A program made the position numbers and the translations under genes. Positions 52,464 through 61,643 of a stretch of 64,000 nucleotides of DNA are shown in pieces. Source of the DNA: Parafrankia sp041008525. Its GTDB lineage: Bacteria; Actinomycetota; Actinomycetes; Frankiales; Frankiaceae. Location: positions 1-64,000 of the forward strand of contig NZ_JBFLUG010000021.1 in assembly GCF_041008525.1 (NCBI RefSeq), in the 5' to 3' direction. Positions within the stretch are counted from its first letter, which is position 1; every line of letters starts with the position of its first letter. The notes under the pieces were generated by a model, which was not told where the DNA came from, made no database searches, and was given only the letters and a program-made list of their open reading frames with translations.

Positions 52464-53411
52464 TCAGGCCTGGTCGGTAAGGTATCCGCCCATGGTGGTG
52501 AAGTAGTCCGTCGCCGCCAGCTCGCGGCCGTCGTCGAGGCGTACCGTGCGGACGAGCAGCCCGCGGCTGCGCCCGTGCCGGGCCTGCGCGCCGGCGACGA
52601 TGACGACGCCGTCCCCCTCGCGGATGAAGATCCGTCCCGGCGTGCCGCCGTAGCAGCCCTTCGAGACCTCCGCGGCCACGATGCGGACCCGCTCGCCGTT
52701 GCGGTAGGTGAAGGCGTTCGGGTAGGGGTCGCACTGGGCGCGGACCAGCCGGTCGAGCTCCTCCGCCGACCAGGTCCAGTCGATGAGGCTGTCCCGCTCC
52801 GAGCGCTTGTGGAAGAAGCTGGCCTTCGAGCGGTCCTGCGCGGCCCAGTCGGTGCGCCCGGTGGCCATCAGGTCCAGCCCCTCCACCGCCATCGGCCCGA
52901 ACAGGGCGACCGTGCGGTGGAACAGGTCGGTGGTGGTGTCCCGCGGCCCGACCGGCACCCGGTGCTGCAGGACGATGTCGCCGGCGTCCAGCTCGTCGGT
53001 CATGATGTGAGCGGTGACGCCGACCTCGGGCTCGCCGTTGATCAGAGCCCAGATCAGCGGCGCGAACCCGGCGTAGGCGGGCAGCAGCGAGTCGTGGATG
53101 TTCAGCGTCCCCAGCCGCGGCAGATCGAAGATCTGCGGCGGGATCCAGGTCCGCCAGTTCGTGGCGACGATGGCGTCGGGCTCGGCCTCCTTGAGCATCG
53201 ACATGAGATCCTCGTCGTCCGGGCGGTTGCGGATCGCCAGCGGCACGCCGTGTTCGGTGGCGAGGTCGGCGACCGAGTCGTCCCAGATCTTCTCGTACGC
53301 GTGGTCGCTCTTCTCGTGCGTCACCACCAGGGCGACCTCGTGATGGGAGTCGAGGAGCGCCTGCAGCGTGCGATGCCCCCAGGTCTGGTATCCGAACATT
53401 ACGACCCGCAT
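52464..53411 (-). CDS. N5-hydroxyornithine formyltransferase (methionyl-tRNA formyltransferase-like)
   Basis: A 315-residue enzyme with the formyltransferase triad Asn104, His106 and Asp142 in 'NIHDSLLPAYAGFAP' and 'DELDAGDI', plus a C-terminal domain resembling the Fmt C-terminus. Short Fmt-like enzymes in siderophore clusters (CchA of coelichelin, for example) transfer a formyl group from 10-formyl-tetrahydrofolate to N5-hydroxyornithine. The expected product, N5-formyl-N5-hydroxyornithine, would be loaded by one of the last NRPS modules. An iron box lies 255 bases upstream. A housekeeping Fmt is unlikely because no deformylase or rRNA methylase gene neighbours it. Confidence 0.85.
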   Translation of the reverse strand: MRVVMFGYQTWGHRTLQALLDSHHEVALVVTHEKSDHAYEKIWDDSVADLATEHGVPLAIRNRPDDEDLMSMLKEAEPDAIVATNWRTWIPPQIFDLPRLGTLNIHDSLLPAYAGFAPLIWALINGEPEVGVTAHIMTDELDAGDIVLQHRVPVGPRDTTTDLFHRTVALFGPMAVEGLDLMATGRTDWAAQDRSKASFFHKRSERDSLIDWTWSAEELDRLVRAQCDPYPNAFTYRNGERVRIVAAEVSKGCYGGTPGRIFIREGDGVVIVAGAQARHGRSRGLLVRTVRLDDGRELAATDYFTTMGGYLTDQA

Positions 53412-53776
53412 GTCTGATGTCTCTCCTCTGTTCGGGGCAGGCAGGCGGGCAGGCCGACCGGCCTGTGCAGGCGGCGTGGACGGGCGGGACCGGCACGGCT
53501 GAGGGCGCCAGGGTGAGCTCGGGTGGCCAAGGTGGCCGACGCGATCCGGGGCTCCGTCGCCACCGCGTGGCTCGGGAGCGCCGGACGGCCGGTGCGCCGG
53601 ATGTGCCGGGCCGCCCGGGGAACGACGCGCTGACGCCCGCGGGGTTCGGCCACAGTACCGTCTACTTAGGTGAAGTTCACTTATGTTGAACGTCTAGTCT
53701 GATATGTGTCAAGCGATCCCGATCGGCGACGGACGTTCCGGGTGCGACGCCGATGGCGTGGCCGACCCCGGGCCGG
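53412..53776. other. Leader and promoter region of the formyltransferase gene
   Basis: 365 bases with no convincing gene. An 84-codon frame on the minus strand (53399-53653) overlaps the formyltransferase start and has Arg/Pro-rich composition without any domain. The iron box at 53666 marks the promoter, leaving an untranslated leader of up to 250 bases. Confidence 0.5.
53666..53684. promoter_or_regulatory. Iron box upstream of the formyltransferase
   Basis: TTAGGTGAAGTTCACTTAT has the inner palindrome GTGAA-GTTCAC and matches 13 of 19 consensus positions. It is the right-hand limit of the siderophore locus. Confidence 0.65.
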
Positions 53777-55618
53777 TCAGTTGCCGGTACCCGCCGGCGG
53801 TGTGCTCGCGGCCGGGCCCGTCGGGCCGGGTCCGGGCGACGAGGACACGTCCGGGCTCTCCGTGATCGGCGGGGTGCTCGGGGGCGAGGTCGACACCGGC
53901 GGCGTGGTGACGTTGACCGGGGGTGTCGTCTCCACGGGCGGGTTGCTCGTGACCGGCAGCGACTGCGGCGGCGGCGTGGTGGTCCGGCGCGGCGGGCGGG
54001 TGTAGCTCGGCCGGTCCGGGGTCGTTGTCACCGTCACCGGGACCTCCGGGGTCGGCGACACGGCCGGGGACTCCGGCGCGAGCGAGGGCGGGGACGAGGT
54101 GCCCTCCGCGCTGGTTCCCCGCGATGGCTCTCCGCCTCCGGACAGCAGCAGTGTCAGCAGGACCGCGATACCAGCCACCGCCGCCACCGCCGCGCCGGCG
54201 ATGATCGCGAGCCTCGGTGACTTCCCGCTCTGCCCCGCGCCGTGGGCGGGATCGCCGCGGTGCTCACCGCGGCCGGGTGTCGACGCCCGGTGGGAGGCCG
54301 ACCCGCGGGCCGCCCGCTCGCCGTCCCTGTCCAGCGAGAGCAGCCCGGCCGCCATGTTCGCGTCGTCCTGGTCGAACAGGTCCGCCGGGGGAGTCAGCGC
54401 GCCGATCTGCGTCAGGTCGTCGTGCGGGCCGGTGGAGGCGGTCGCCCGAGGCCCGGTCGTGGGCGTGTAGCTGACCGACGTCAGGGCCTCGTCCGCCCCG
54501 GGCAGCCCCATGACCGGCGGGACCGGGGTGATCTCGTGACCCGGCAGCAGCCGGTCCGTCGCGCCGAGGTCGGCCGCCGGTGGCGGCTGGATGTCGGTCC
54601 GCGACAGCGGCGCGGGCGTGGGGGGCTTCGACAGTCCCGGCAGGCTCCCGTGCGCCGCCGCGCCCGCGGCCAGGTTCTCCAGGCCGTCGTCCGAGCTGGC
54701 GGGGTCGTCGGCGGGCTCCGCCTGCCGGCTGCGCGGATTCGTCACCACCGCCGGGACGGGGGTGGCGTTCCGCGCGATCGGGGTGAGCCGCCGGCGGATC
54801 TCGTCGACGTCCGGCCGAAGCTCGGCGGGGCGGTCGAGCAGATCGGTGAGCAGCCCGCGCAGCGGCCCGGCAAGCCGGAACGGCCGGCGGCGGCCCTCGA
54901 CGACCGCGCTCAGCACGGCGTAGGTCTCCGGCCCCTCGAAGGGCGGGCAGCCCTCGACCGCGGAGTACAGGGTGGCGCCGAGCCCCCACAGGTCGCTGGC
55001 GGGCGTGCCGGACGACCCGCGCACCCGCTCCGGGGCGATGTAGGCCGGGGAGCCGACCAGGGCGCCGGTGCCCGTCAGGGTGACGTCGCCCTCGGTCGCC
55101 GCGATGCCGAAGTCGGTGAGGCGGACGCGGTTGTCCCGGCCGAGCAGCACGTTGCCCGGCTTGACGTCGCGGTGCAGGACCCCGGCCGAGTGCGCCGCGG
55201 CGAGTGCGTCAGCCAGCGCCAGGCCGATCGCGGCCACCTGGTCGAAGGGCAGCGGGCCGTGGTTCTTGATGGTGTCACCGAGGCTGTCCGCGTCGATGAG
55301 CTCCATGACGATCCAGTGCCGCTCGTGCTCCTCGACGACGTCGAAGACCGAGACGATGGCCGGGCTGTGCAGCCGGGCCAGTGCCCGGGCCTCGCGCAGC
55401 ACCCGGGCGCGGATCGCGTCCCGCTCGGCCTGCGCGCCGGCCATGGGAACCAGGATTTCCTTGATAGCGACAGGCCGCTGGAGCAGCTCGTCCTCGCCGC
55501 ACCACACGACGCCGGCACCGCCGCGACCGATAGGTGCGTCGAGGCGGTAGCGCTGCGCTACGTAGCGCGGAGTGCCATGCCGAGAAGTGTCGGGGGGCAC
55601 GCTCGCCGATCTGGCCAT
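53777..55618 (-). CDS. Membrane Ser/Thr protein kinase with proline/threonine-rich external tail
   Basis: A 613-residue eukaryotic-like kinase: glycine loop GRGGAG (31-36), ATP-binding Lys53 in 'VAIKEIL', catalytic 'HRDVKPGN', 'DFGIA' and 'APERVRG'. The kinase domain ends near 285. A Pro-rich juxtamembrane region follows, then one transmembrane helix ('LAIIAGAAVAAVAGIAVLLTLLL', near 485-507), then about 105 external residues of Ser/Thr/Pro with no folded domain. This is the PknB-like layout without PASTA repeats. It lies 81 bases after the next kinase gene, on the same strand, and may share its transcript. The signal and targets are unknown. Confidence 0.88.
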   Translation of the reverse strand: MARSASVPPDTSRHGTPRYVAQRYRLDAPIGRGGAGVVWCGEDELLQRPVAIKEILVPMAGAQAERDAIRARVLREARALARLHSPAIVSVFDVVEEHERHWIVMELIDADSLGDTIKNHGPLPFDQVAAIGLALADALAAAHSAGVLHRDVKPGNVLLGRDNRVRLTDFGIAATEGDVTLTGTGALVGSPAYIAPERVRGSSGTPASDLWGLGATLYSAVEGCPPFEGPETYAVLSAVVEGRRRPFRLAGPLRGLLTDLLDRPAELRPDVDEIRRRLTPIARNATPVPAVVTNPRSRQAEPADDPASSDDGLENLAAGAAAHGSLPGLSKPPTPAPLSRTDIQPPPAADLGATDRLLPGHEITPVPPVMGLPGADEALTSVSYTPTTGPRATASTGPHDDLTQIGALTPPADLFDQDDANMAAGLLSLDRDGERAARGSASHRASTPGRGEHRGDPAHGAGQSGKSPRLAIIAGAAVAAVAGIAVLLTLLLSGGGEPSRGTSAEGTSSPPSLAPESPAVSPTPEVPVTVTTTPDRPSYTRPPRRTTTPPPQSLPVTSNPPVETTPPVNVTTPPVSTSPPSTPPITESPDVSSSPGPGPTGPAASTPPAGTGN

Positions 55619-55699
55619 CGAATCAAGTCTGACAGACGAATTGGCCGCGGCGGGAGTAACCCCGCTCGCCGGCGGGACGGCAATCGGACAACGGGCGAC

Positions 55700-58339
55700 T
55701 CATGCTGCCGGCCGGAACGTCGAGAGGAGCTGACGCATCAGCGGCTCGTTCGCTGCCCACAGCTCCTCGGCCGTATGCCAGTACAGAGCGTATCCATGCC
55801 CGTTTCGCACAGCGCCACGGTTGAGCACATGCACCACCGTCCCCCCACCGGAGGCGTAGGTGAACTCCCAGTCGGCCTGCCGTGCGCCGTCAGCCCCGTC
55901 GCCTGGTTCGATCCGTACCCGCCGGTAGTCCCGCACCTGATCTCGGAAGCTTGTCTCGTTCCTGCGCCAGGCCTCGATCGCAGAGGTGTTCGCCCTCGCG
56001 ATACTTCCGATGCGCATGAAGGTACCAGTAGCAGTATCCACGAAGTCCGCATTCCCCACCCCGCCGCGGCCCGGCCGGCGTTCCCACGTCGCCGGGTAGG
56101 CGACCGACCAGCCGCTCGGATCCTCGTAGGACACCCATCCCGACGCCGGAACGGCCGGGGTGGAATCGGTGGCGACGACGTCGCTGTTCCCGTCTGCCGC
56201 GCTGCCGGAGTCCACCTCCCCGGCCGCAGCCGGGCCTGGCCCGGGGGCCTCCTCGCCGCCGCCGCGCAGGGCGAGAAAGATCACTGCGAGGAGCACGGCC
56301 ACCACGGCCAGCGCGATGAGAATCACAGCCCGACGTCCCGCTCCGGAGCGCGCCTCGGCCCCGCGCACAGCGCCGAGGCCCGCATCGTCGCGGTCATCGG
56401 CGCTTCCGGCGACCCCGAAACCGGCAGCCGCGCCGGCGCCGGTGCCGGCGTGCACACGGGTATCCGTGATGCCTCCGGCGCCCGTGCCGCGCCCGGGGCC
56501 GGCGTCCGCCCCGGGAACGGTCCAGGGGGACGCTTCGCCAGGCTCGGGGGCAGTGGTGGTTCCCGCCGCCTGCGCGGCGGAAGCGACCGTCCCGGCTGCC
56601 GCTGGCCCGGCCGTAGGTGGCCCGGCCGCAGGTGCTCCGGGTGACGGGACTGGCCCGTCCGTCCTGTCCGCCGTGTCGGCGGCCCGCGGGCCCGCTTCGT
56701 CGGCCGTCGGGGGCTCGTCCTGGGCCGGCCGGGCCCGGGCTGGTATCCCGCCGAGCGCGCGCATCCGGTCCAGTCCGCGCATGCGGTCGAGCCCGCGAGC
56801 GCCGTCGGCAGGACGTGGTCTGTTCGTGTCCTGAGCCTGGGCGTCGGCGGCACGCAGCCGGTCCATGGTGCGGATGCGTTCCAGCCTGCTGGTGAGCCGG
56901 GTTGCGGTGAAGCGGGGCGCCGTTCCCGACTGCCCGGTCCGCCGGGAACGGACCACGGTGGTGTCTGTCCCGTCCGTGCCCACCTCCGGCGTGTCCACCG
57001 CCTCGCCATCCTGTTCCCGGGCGGACCCGGGGGCGTCAGGGCCCACCGGCGCGATGGCGGGTACGGGGAGGGCGGCCGCGGGGTTCAGGACGGTGACGTC
57101 CGCGCCGGTCACGTCTCCGGGAGAGACGCCCACCGCGGGCGTCTCTGTGGCAGGTACGTCTGTGGCAGGTGGGTCTGCGGCAGACGCCGACACGGGGGAT
57201 TCGGGCGCCGCGGATGCGGGTGCGTGCGCGGCGGCCGCGGGGACGGCGGTGACCCGGACCGTCGCGTCGCCCCCGGCGGTGACCGGAGCCTCGCCGGCGT
57301 CAGGGGTGGCGCCGGTCGGGCCCGTGGTGGCAGCCTGCCCGGTGAGGATCCGGGTCTCGTCGAGAACCGGGCTGGTCCCGGCCCGGGCCTCGGGCGGCGG
57401 GGGAAGCTGCGGGGTGCCCGCCGTCGGTGTGACTCCGGTGACGGAGGGGCGGGACGGCCGGCTGCGCGCCCGCAGCGGACGCCCGCGGCCGTCATGCTCG
57501 AGGATCTCGCGCATCCGGGCGCGGGCTGTCGACAGGCTCGGCCGGCGTGCCTCGCTGGAGGCCATCAGCCCGTCGATGACGGGCGCCAGCCGGCCCGCGG
57601 CCCGGAAGGGCTCGCGGCGGCCCTGCACCACCGCGGCGAGGACGGACATCGGGTCCGTCCCGGGGAACGGCGAGGTGCCCTCGACGCTGGTGAACAGCGT
57701 CGCGCCCAGCCCCCACCGGTCGCTCGCGGCCGTTCCGGAGTCGCCGCGGGCCCGCTCGGGGGCCAGGTAGGCCGGCGAGCCCAGGACCATCCCGGTGCTG
57801 GTGAGACGGGAGTCGCCGTAGCTGACGGCGATGCCGAAGTCGGTGAGCCGGGCCCGCTGGTCGGCGGTGACGAGCACGTTGCTCGGCTTGACGTCGCGGT
57901 GGACGATCCCCAGCCGGTGGGCGGCCTCGAGGGCGTAGGCGAGGCTGATGCCGATGCGGCAGACCTCGGCCACGCTGAGCGCACCGCGCTCGTCGATGAG
58001 CGTCGACAGGGACTGGCCGTCGACGAGCTCCATGACGATCCAGGGCATGTCACCGTCGGCGATGACGTCGAGCACCGCCACCGCGCCCGGGTGGTGCAGC
58101 CGGCCGGCGGCCCGGGCCTCCCGCAGGACCCGCTCCTGCGCCAGCTCTCGCTCCTCCTCGCTGCCGTCGGTGGGCAGCAGGACCTCCTTGACGGCGACCT
58201 GGCGGCGGAGCAGCTCGTCCGTCGCGCGGTGCACGACGCCGAAACCGCCGCGGCCGATCACTCCGTCGAGCCGGTACCTGCCTCCGACGAGCGCACGCTG
58301 GCCGGCGGGCTCGGGAGCGTCGTGGCGCGCGCCTGCCAT
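55700..58339 (-). CDS. Membrane Ser/Thr protein kinase with external sensor-like domain
   Basis: An 879-residue kinase. The glycine loop GRGGFG (29-34), Lys51 in 'VAVKEVL', 'HRDVKPSN' and 'DFGIAV' define an active kinase domain to about 285. A 400-residue low-complexity Ala/Pro/Gly/Thr region leads to a helix ('AVILIALAVVAVLLAVIFLAL', near 690-710). The last 145 residues ('WVSYEDPSGWSVAYPATW') form a compact external domain that may sense a ligand or cell-wall stress. ATG 58339 was chosen because GAGGGGAGA precedes it; an upstream in-frame ATG at 58384 adds 15 residues. It is paralogous in its kinase half to the gene at 53777. Confidence 0.87.
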   Translation of the reverse strand: MAGARHDAPEPAGQRALVGGRYRLDGVIGRGGFGVVHRATDELLRRQVAVKEVLLPTDGSEEERELAQERVLREARAAGRLHHPGAVAVLDVIADGDMPWIVMELVDGQSLSTLIDERGALSVAEVCRIGISLAYALEAAHRLGIVHRDVKPSNVLVTADQRARLTDFGIAVSYGDSRLTSTGMVLGSPAYLAPERARGDSGTAASDRWGLGATLFTSVEGTSPFPGTDPMSVLAAVVQGRREPFRAAGRLAPVIDGLMASSEARRPSLSTARARMREILEHDGRGRPLRARSRPSRPSVTGVTPTAGTPQLPPPPEARAGTSPVLDETRILTGQAATTGPTGATPDAGEAPVTAGGDATVRVTAVPAAAAHAPASAAPESPVSASAADPPATDVPATETPAVGVSPGDVTGADVTVLNPAAALPVPAIAPVGPDAPGSAREQDGEAVDTPEVGTDGTDTTVVRSRRTGQSGTAPRFTATRLTSRLERIRTMDRLRAADAQAQDTNRPRPADGARGLDRMRGLDRMRALGGIPARARPAQDEPPTADEAGPRAADTADRTDGPVPSPGAPAAGPPTAGPAAAGTVASAAQAAGTTTAPEPGEASPWTVPGADAGPGRGTGAGGITDTRVHAGTGAGAAAGFGVAGSADDRDDAGLGAVRGAEARSGAGRRAVILIALAVVAVLLAVIFLALRGGGEEAPGPGPAAAGEVDSGSAADGNSDVVATDSTPAVPASGWVSYEDPSGWSVAYPATWERRPGRGGVGNADFVDTATGTFMRIGSIARANTSAIEAWRRNETSFRDQVRDYRRVRIEPGDGADGARQADWEFTYASGGGTVVHVLNRGAVRNGHGYALYWHTAEELWAANEPLMRQLLSTFRPAA

Positions 58340-58515
58340 CGGTGGTCGTCTCCCCTCGGCACTGACCCGGCACTTCCCCATCACATGGGATCACATCCAG
58401 GACGGCCGCGGGCAGTGGGGCATGCTGGTCGAGGCCGGTGCGGTCCGACGCGGGGCCGGCCCGGCGCCGGCGCCGGCCGGTCCCGGGACCATCCGGGACG
58501 ACTCCGGGAGGGTGT

Positions 58516-58926
58516 GTGGACGACAGCGCCTGGGAGCTGCTGCGCGCCGAGGCGGTGCGGGTGGCGCGGCACGCCTACGCGCCCTACTCGGGCCTGCGCG
58601 TCGGCGCGGCGGCACTGGTCGACGATGGCCGTGTGGTCGTGGGCTGCAATGTCGAGAACGCCTCGTACGGGCTGACGCTGTGCGCCGAGTGCGGGCTGGT
58701 GTCCGCGCTGCGGGCAAGCGGCGGCGGGCGCCTGGTCGCGTTCGTCTGCGTGGACGGGGCCGGTGCTCCCCTCGCGCCGTGCGGCCGCTGCCGGCAGCTG
58801 CTCCAGGAGCATGGCGGCCCCGAGCTGCGGCTCGCGACGACCGCCGGGATCCGGACTCTCGGTGAGCTGCTCCCGGACGCCTTCGGCCCCGCCGACCTGC
58901 CGCCCGTGACGGAGGCCTCGCCATGA
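58516..58926 (+). CDS. cdd: Cytidine deaminase
   Basis: A 136-residue small homotetramer-type deaminase. Zinc ligands are Cys56, Cys89 and Cys92 (CAEC, PCGRC) with catalytic Glu58; 'GCNVENASYG' at 43-52 is the substrate-binding motif. It converts cytidine and deoxycytidine to uridine and deoxyuridine in pyrimidine salvage. GTG 58516 follows GGGAGGG. Its TGA overlaps the ATG of the phosphorylase gene (ATGA), so the two are translationally coupled and act in sequence on pyrimidine nucleosides. Confidence 0.92.
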   Translation: MDDSAWELLRAEAVRVARHAYAPYSGLRVGAAALVDDGRVVVGCNVENASYGLTLCAECGLVSALRASGGGRLVAFVCVDGAGAPLAPCGRCRQLLQEHGGPELRLATTAGIRTLGELLPDAFGPADLPPVTEASP

Positions 58927-60281
58927 CCGGCGGGCCGGCCGGGCCAGGTGGAGCGGGCGGGCCAGGTGGAGCGGGCGGGCCAGGTGGAGCGGGCGGGGCC
59001 GCGTACGACGTCGTCGACCTGATCCGGGCCAAGCGGGACGGAGCCGCGCTGCCCGGCGACGCGGTCGCCTGGCTGATCGACGCCTACACCCACGGCCGGG
59101 TCGCCGACGAGCAGATGGCCGCCTACCTGATGGCCGTGGTCTGGCGTGGCATGGCCGACGAAGAGCTGGACCGCTGGACCGCTGCCATGATCGCCAGCGG
59201 CGACCGGCTCGACCTGACCGGGCTCACCCGGCCGACGGTGGACAAGCACTCCACCGGCGGCGTGGGTGACAAGGTCTCGCTGATCCTCACCCCGCTGGTC
59301 GCGGCCTGCGGCGCGGCGGTCCCGCAGCTCTCCGGCCGCGGGCTCGGCCACACCGGCGGCACGCTGGACAAGATGGAGGCGATTCCCGGCTGGCGCGCGG
59401 ACCTCGACGCCGCACGGATCCGCGCCGTGCTCGCCGACGTCGGCGGGGTGATCTGCGCGGCCGGCCCGGGCCTCGTCCCGGCCGACCGCCGGCTCTACGC
59501 GCTGCGCGACGTCACCGGCACGGTGGAGTCGATCCCGCTGATCGCCTCCTCGATCATGAGCAAGAAGATCGCCGAGGGGACGTCCGCCCTGGTACTGGAC
59601 GTCAAGGTCGGCACCGGCGCGTTCATGACCTCGCTGGACGACGCCCGCGTGCTGGCGCGGACCATGGTTCGCCTGGGCACCCGGGCCGGCGTGCGCACCG
59701 AGGCCCTGCTCACCGCGATGGACGCCCCCCTCGGCCGGACCGCGGGCAACGGGCCGGAGGTGGCCGAAGCCGTCGCGACGCTGCGCGGGGACGGCCCCGC
59801 CGACCTGGTCGAGATCACCGTGGCGCTCGCCCGCGCCATGCTGGAGCTGGCCGGCCTCGGCACGGCCGCGCCGGACCCGGCGCAGGTGCTCGCCTCGGGG
59901 GCGGCCTACCCGGTGTGGCGCGCGATGGTCACGGCCCAGGGCGGTGATCCGGACGCCGCACTGCCCGCTCCCGCGTTCACGCGGGTCGTGCCCGCGTCCG
60001 CCAGCGGCTACCTCAGCAGGCTGGACGCCCGGGCGGTCGGCGTCGCCGCCTGGCGCCTCGGCGCGGGCCGCGCGCGCAAGGAGGACCCGGTGTCGCCGTC
60101 GGCCGGCCTGCGCTGGTTCGCGGCGGTGGGGGAGGAGGTCCGTGCCGGCGCCCCGCTGTTCGAGCTCCACAGCGACGACGAGACGACCTTCCCGCGGGCG
60201 CTGGCCGCCCTGGACGGCGCGGTCACGATCAGCACCGCCCCGCCCGCGGCCGCCCCGCTGGTCCTCGCGCACGTCCGCTGA
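58923..60281 (+). CDS. deoA: Thymidine/pyrimidine-nucleoside phosphorylase
   Basis: A 452-residue enzyme of the class II nucleoside phosphorylase family. The signature 'SGRGLGHTGGTLDKMEAIPG' and 'KHSTGGVGDK' (phosphate binding) are intact. It cleaves thymidine or uridine with phosphate to the base and (deoxy)ribose-1-phosphate. The N-terminal 22 residues are an unusual GPGGAGG repeat encoded by near-identical 18-base units at about 58935-58997; the family domain begins at 'YDVVDLIRAKRDG'. It forms an operon with cdd upstream and probably with the adenosine deaminase 212 bases downstream. Confidence 0.92.
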   Translation: MTGGPAGPGGAGGPGGAGGPGGAGGAAYDVVDLIRAKRDGAALPGDAVAWLIDAYTHGRVADEQMAAYLMAVVWRGMADEELDRWTAAMIASGDRLDLTGLTRPTVDKHSTGGVGDKVSLILTPLVAACGAAVPQLSGRGLGHTGGTLDKMEAIPGWRADLDAARIRAVLADVGGVICAAGPGLVPADRRLYALRDVTGTVESIPLIASSIMSKKIAEGTSALVLDVKVGTGAFMTSLDDARVLARTMVRLGTRAGVRTEALLTAMDAPLGRTAGNGPEVAEAVATLRGDGPADLVEITVALARAMLELAGLGTAAPDPAQVLASGAAYPVWRAMVTAQGGDPDAALPAPAFTRVVPASASGYLSRLDARAVGVAAWRLGAGRARKEDPVSPSAGLRWFAAVGEEVRAGAPLFELHSDDETTFPRALAALDGAVTISTAPPAAAPLVLAHVR

Positions 60282-60493
60282 CCACACACCGGCACTCGCC
60301 CCGCCCTCTGGCCGCACGCGTCCGGCACTCGTCCGACACCCGGGCGGCACATGCCCGGGGTGCGGCGGCGCCGCGGCCGCAAAGGCGACGGCGGAGGCCC
60401 CGGTGGTGGACTACCGTGCGGGAACGACCTGGTCAGGCCAGGTCAGCCGACCGGCGGGGCGGCGCGGGGCGGCTTGGGCACGCGTGAAGCGGG

Positions 60494-61567
60494 GTGGTTG
60501 ACGTGATCACCGAGGCCGAGATCCGGCAGGTACCGAAGGTCCTGCTGCACGACCATCTGGACGGTGGGCTGCGGCCCGAGACCGTCGTCGAACTGGCGGA
60601 CACCACCGGCTACACCAGCCTGCCGACCACGGATCCGGACAAGCTGGCCACCTGGTTCCGCGGCGGGGCGCACACCGGCTCGCTGGTGCGCTACCTGGAG
60701 ACGTTCAGCCACACGGTGGGCGTCATGCAGACCGCGGACGCACTCGCCAGAGTCGCCCGCGAGTGCGCCGAGGACCTCGCCGCCGACGGGATCGTCTATG
60801 CCGAGGTCCGTTTCGCCCCCGAGCTGCACGTCGAGCAGGGCCTCTCCCTCGACGAGGTGGTCGAGGCCGTGCTGGACGGCTTCCGGGCCGGCTCCGTCGG
60901 CACCAGCCTGCACATGCGCGCGCTGCTGACCGCGATGCGGCACCAGGCCCGCTCGCTGGAGATCGCGGAGCTCGCCGTGCGCTGGCGGGAGGCCGGCGTC
61001 GCCGGCTTCGACATCGCCGGCGCCGAGGCGGGCAACCCGCCGACCAGACACCTGGACGCCTTCCAGTACATGCAGCGCGCGAACGGGCACTTCACCATCC
61101 ACGCGGGGGAGGCGTTCGGGCTGCCGTCCATCTGGGAGGCGCTGCAGTGGTGCAATGCCGACCGGCTCGGGCACGGCCTCCGGGTCGTCGACGACATCAC
61201 CGTCGACCCGGACGGAAAGGCCACACTCGGCAACCTCGCCGGTTTCGTCCGGGACGTCCGGGTGCCGCTGGAGATGTGCCCGTCGTCGAACGTGCACACC
61301 GGTGCCGCGCCCAGCCTCGACCGCCATCCCATCGGCCTGCTGCGCGACCTGCGTTTCCGGGTCACGGTGAACACCGACAACCGGCTGATGAGCGGCGTCA
61401 CGCTCGCCAGCGAGTTCGCGACCCTGGTCGAGACCTTCGGATACGGCTGGTCCGACATCCGCTGGCTGACCATCAACGCGATGAAGTCGGCCTTTCTGCC
61501 GTTCGACGAGCGGCTCAGTCTGATCAACGATGTCATCAAGCCCGGTTTCGCCAGCCTGATTCCCTGA
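60494..61567 (+). CDS. add: Adenosine deaminase
   Basis: A 357-residue metal-dependent deaminase. Zinc-binding His19 and His21 lie in LLHDHLDG, a further His in 'HAGEAFG', and the catalytic Asp in 'VNTDNRLMSG'. It converts adenosine or deoxyadenosine to inosine or deoxyinosine in purine salvage. GTG 60494 gives the family-typical N-terminus; a second in-frame GTG at 60503 is possible. It follows cdd and deoA on the same strand, making a nucleoside salvage cluster. Confidence 0.92.
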   Translation: MVDVITEAEIRQVPKVLLHDHLDGGLRPETVVELADTTGYTSLPTTDPDKLATWFRGGAHTGSLVRYLETFSHTVGVMQTADALARVARECAEDLAADGIVYAEVRFAPELHVEQGLSLDEVVEAVLDGFRAGSVGTSLHMRALLTAMRHQARSLEIAELAVRWREAGVAGFDIAGAEAGNPPTRHLDAFQYMQRANGHFTIHAGEAFGLPSIWEALQWCNADRLGHGLRVVDDITVDPDGKATLGNLAGFVRDVRVPLEMCPSSNVHTGAAPSLDRHPIGLLRDLRFRVTVNTDNRLMSGVTLASEFATLVETFGYGWSDIRWLTINAMKSAFLPFDERLSLINDVIKPGFASLIP

Positions 61568-61643
61568 TCTCCCGATCTCCCTATGTACTGATCACCGCCG
61601 CCCGGTCGCGGAGAGCGGCCGGGCGGGTGGGAGGCTGGCCGTC

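Noticed and set aside
58935..58997. Tandem repeats at the start of deoA as a CRISPR-like or regulatory array
   Set aside because: Units are contiguous, coding (GPGGAGG) and without spacers, so this is a low-complexity protein leader.
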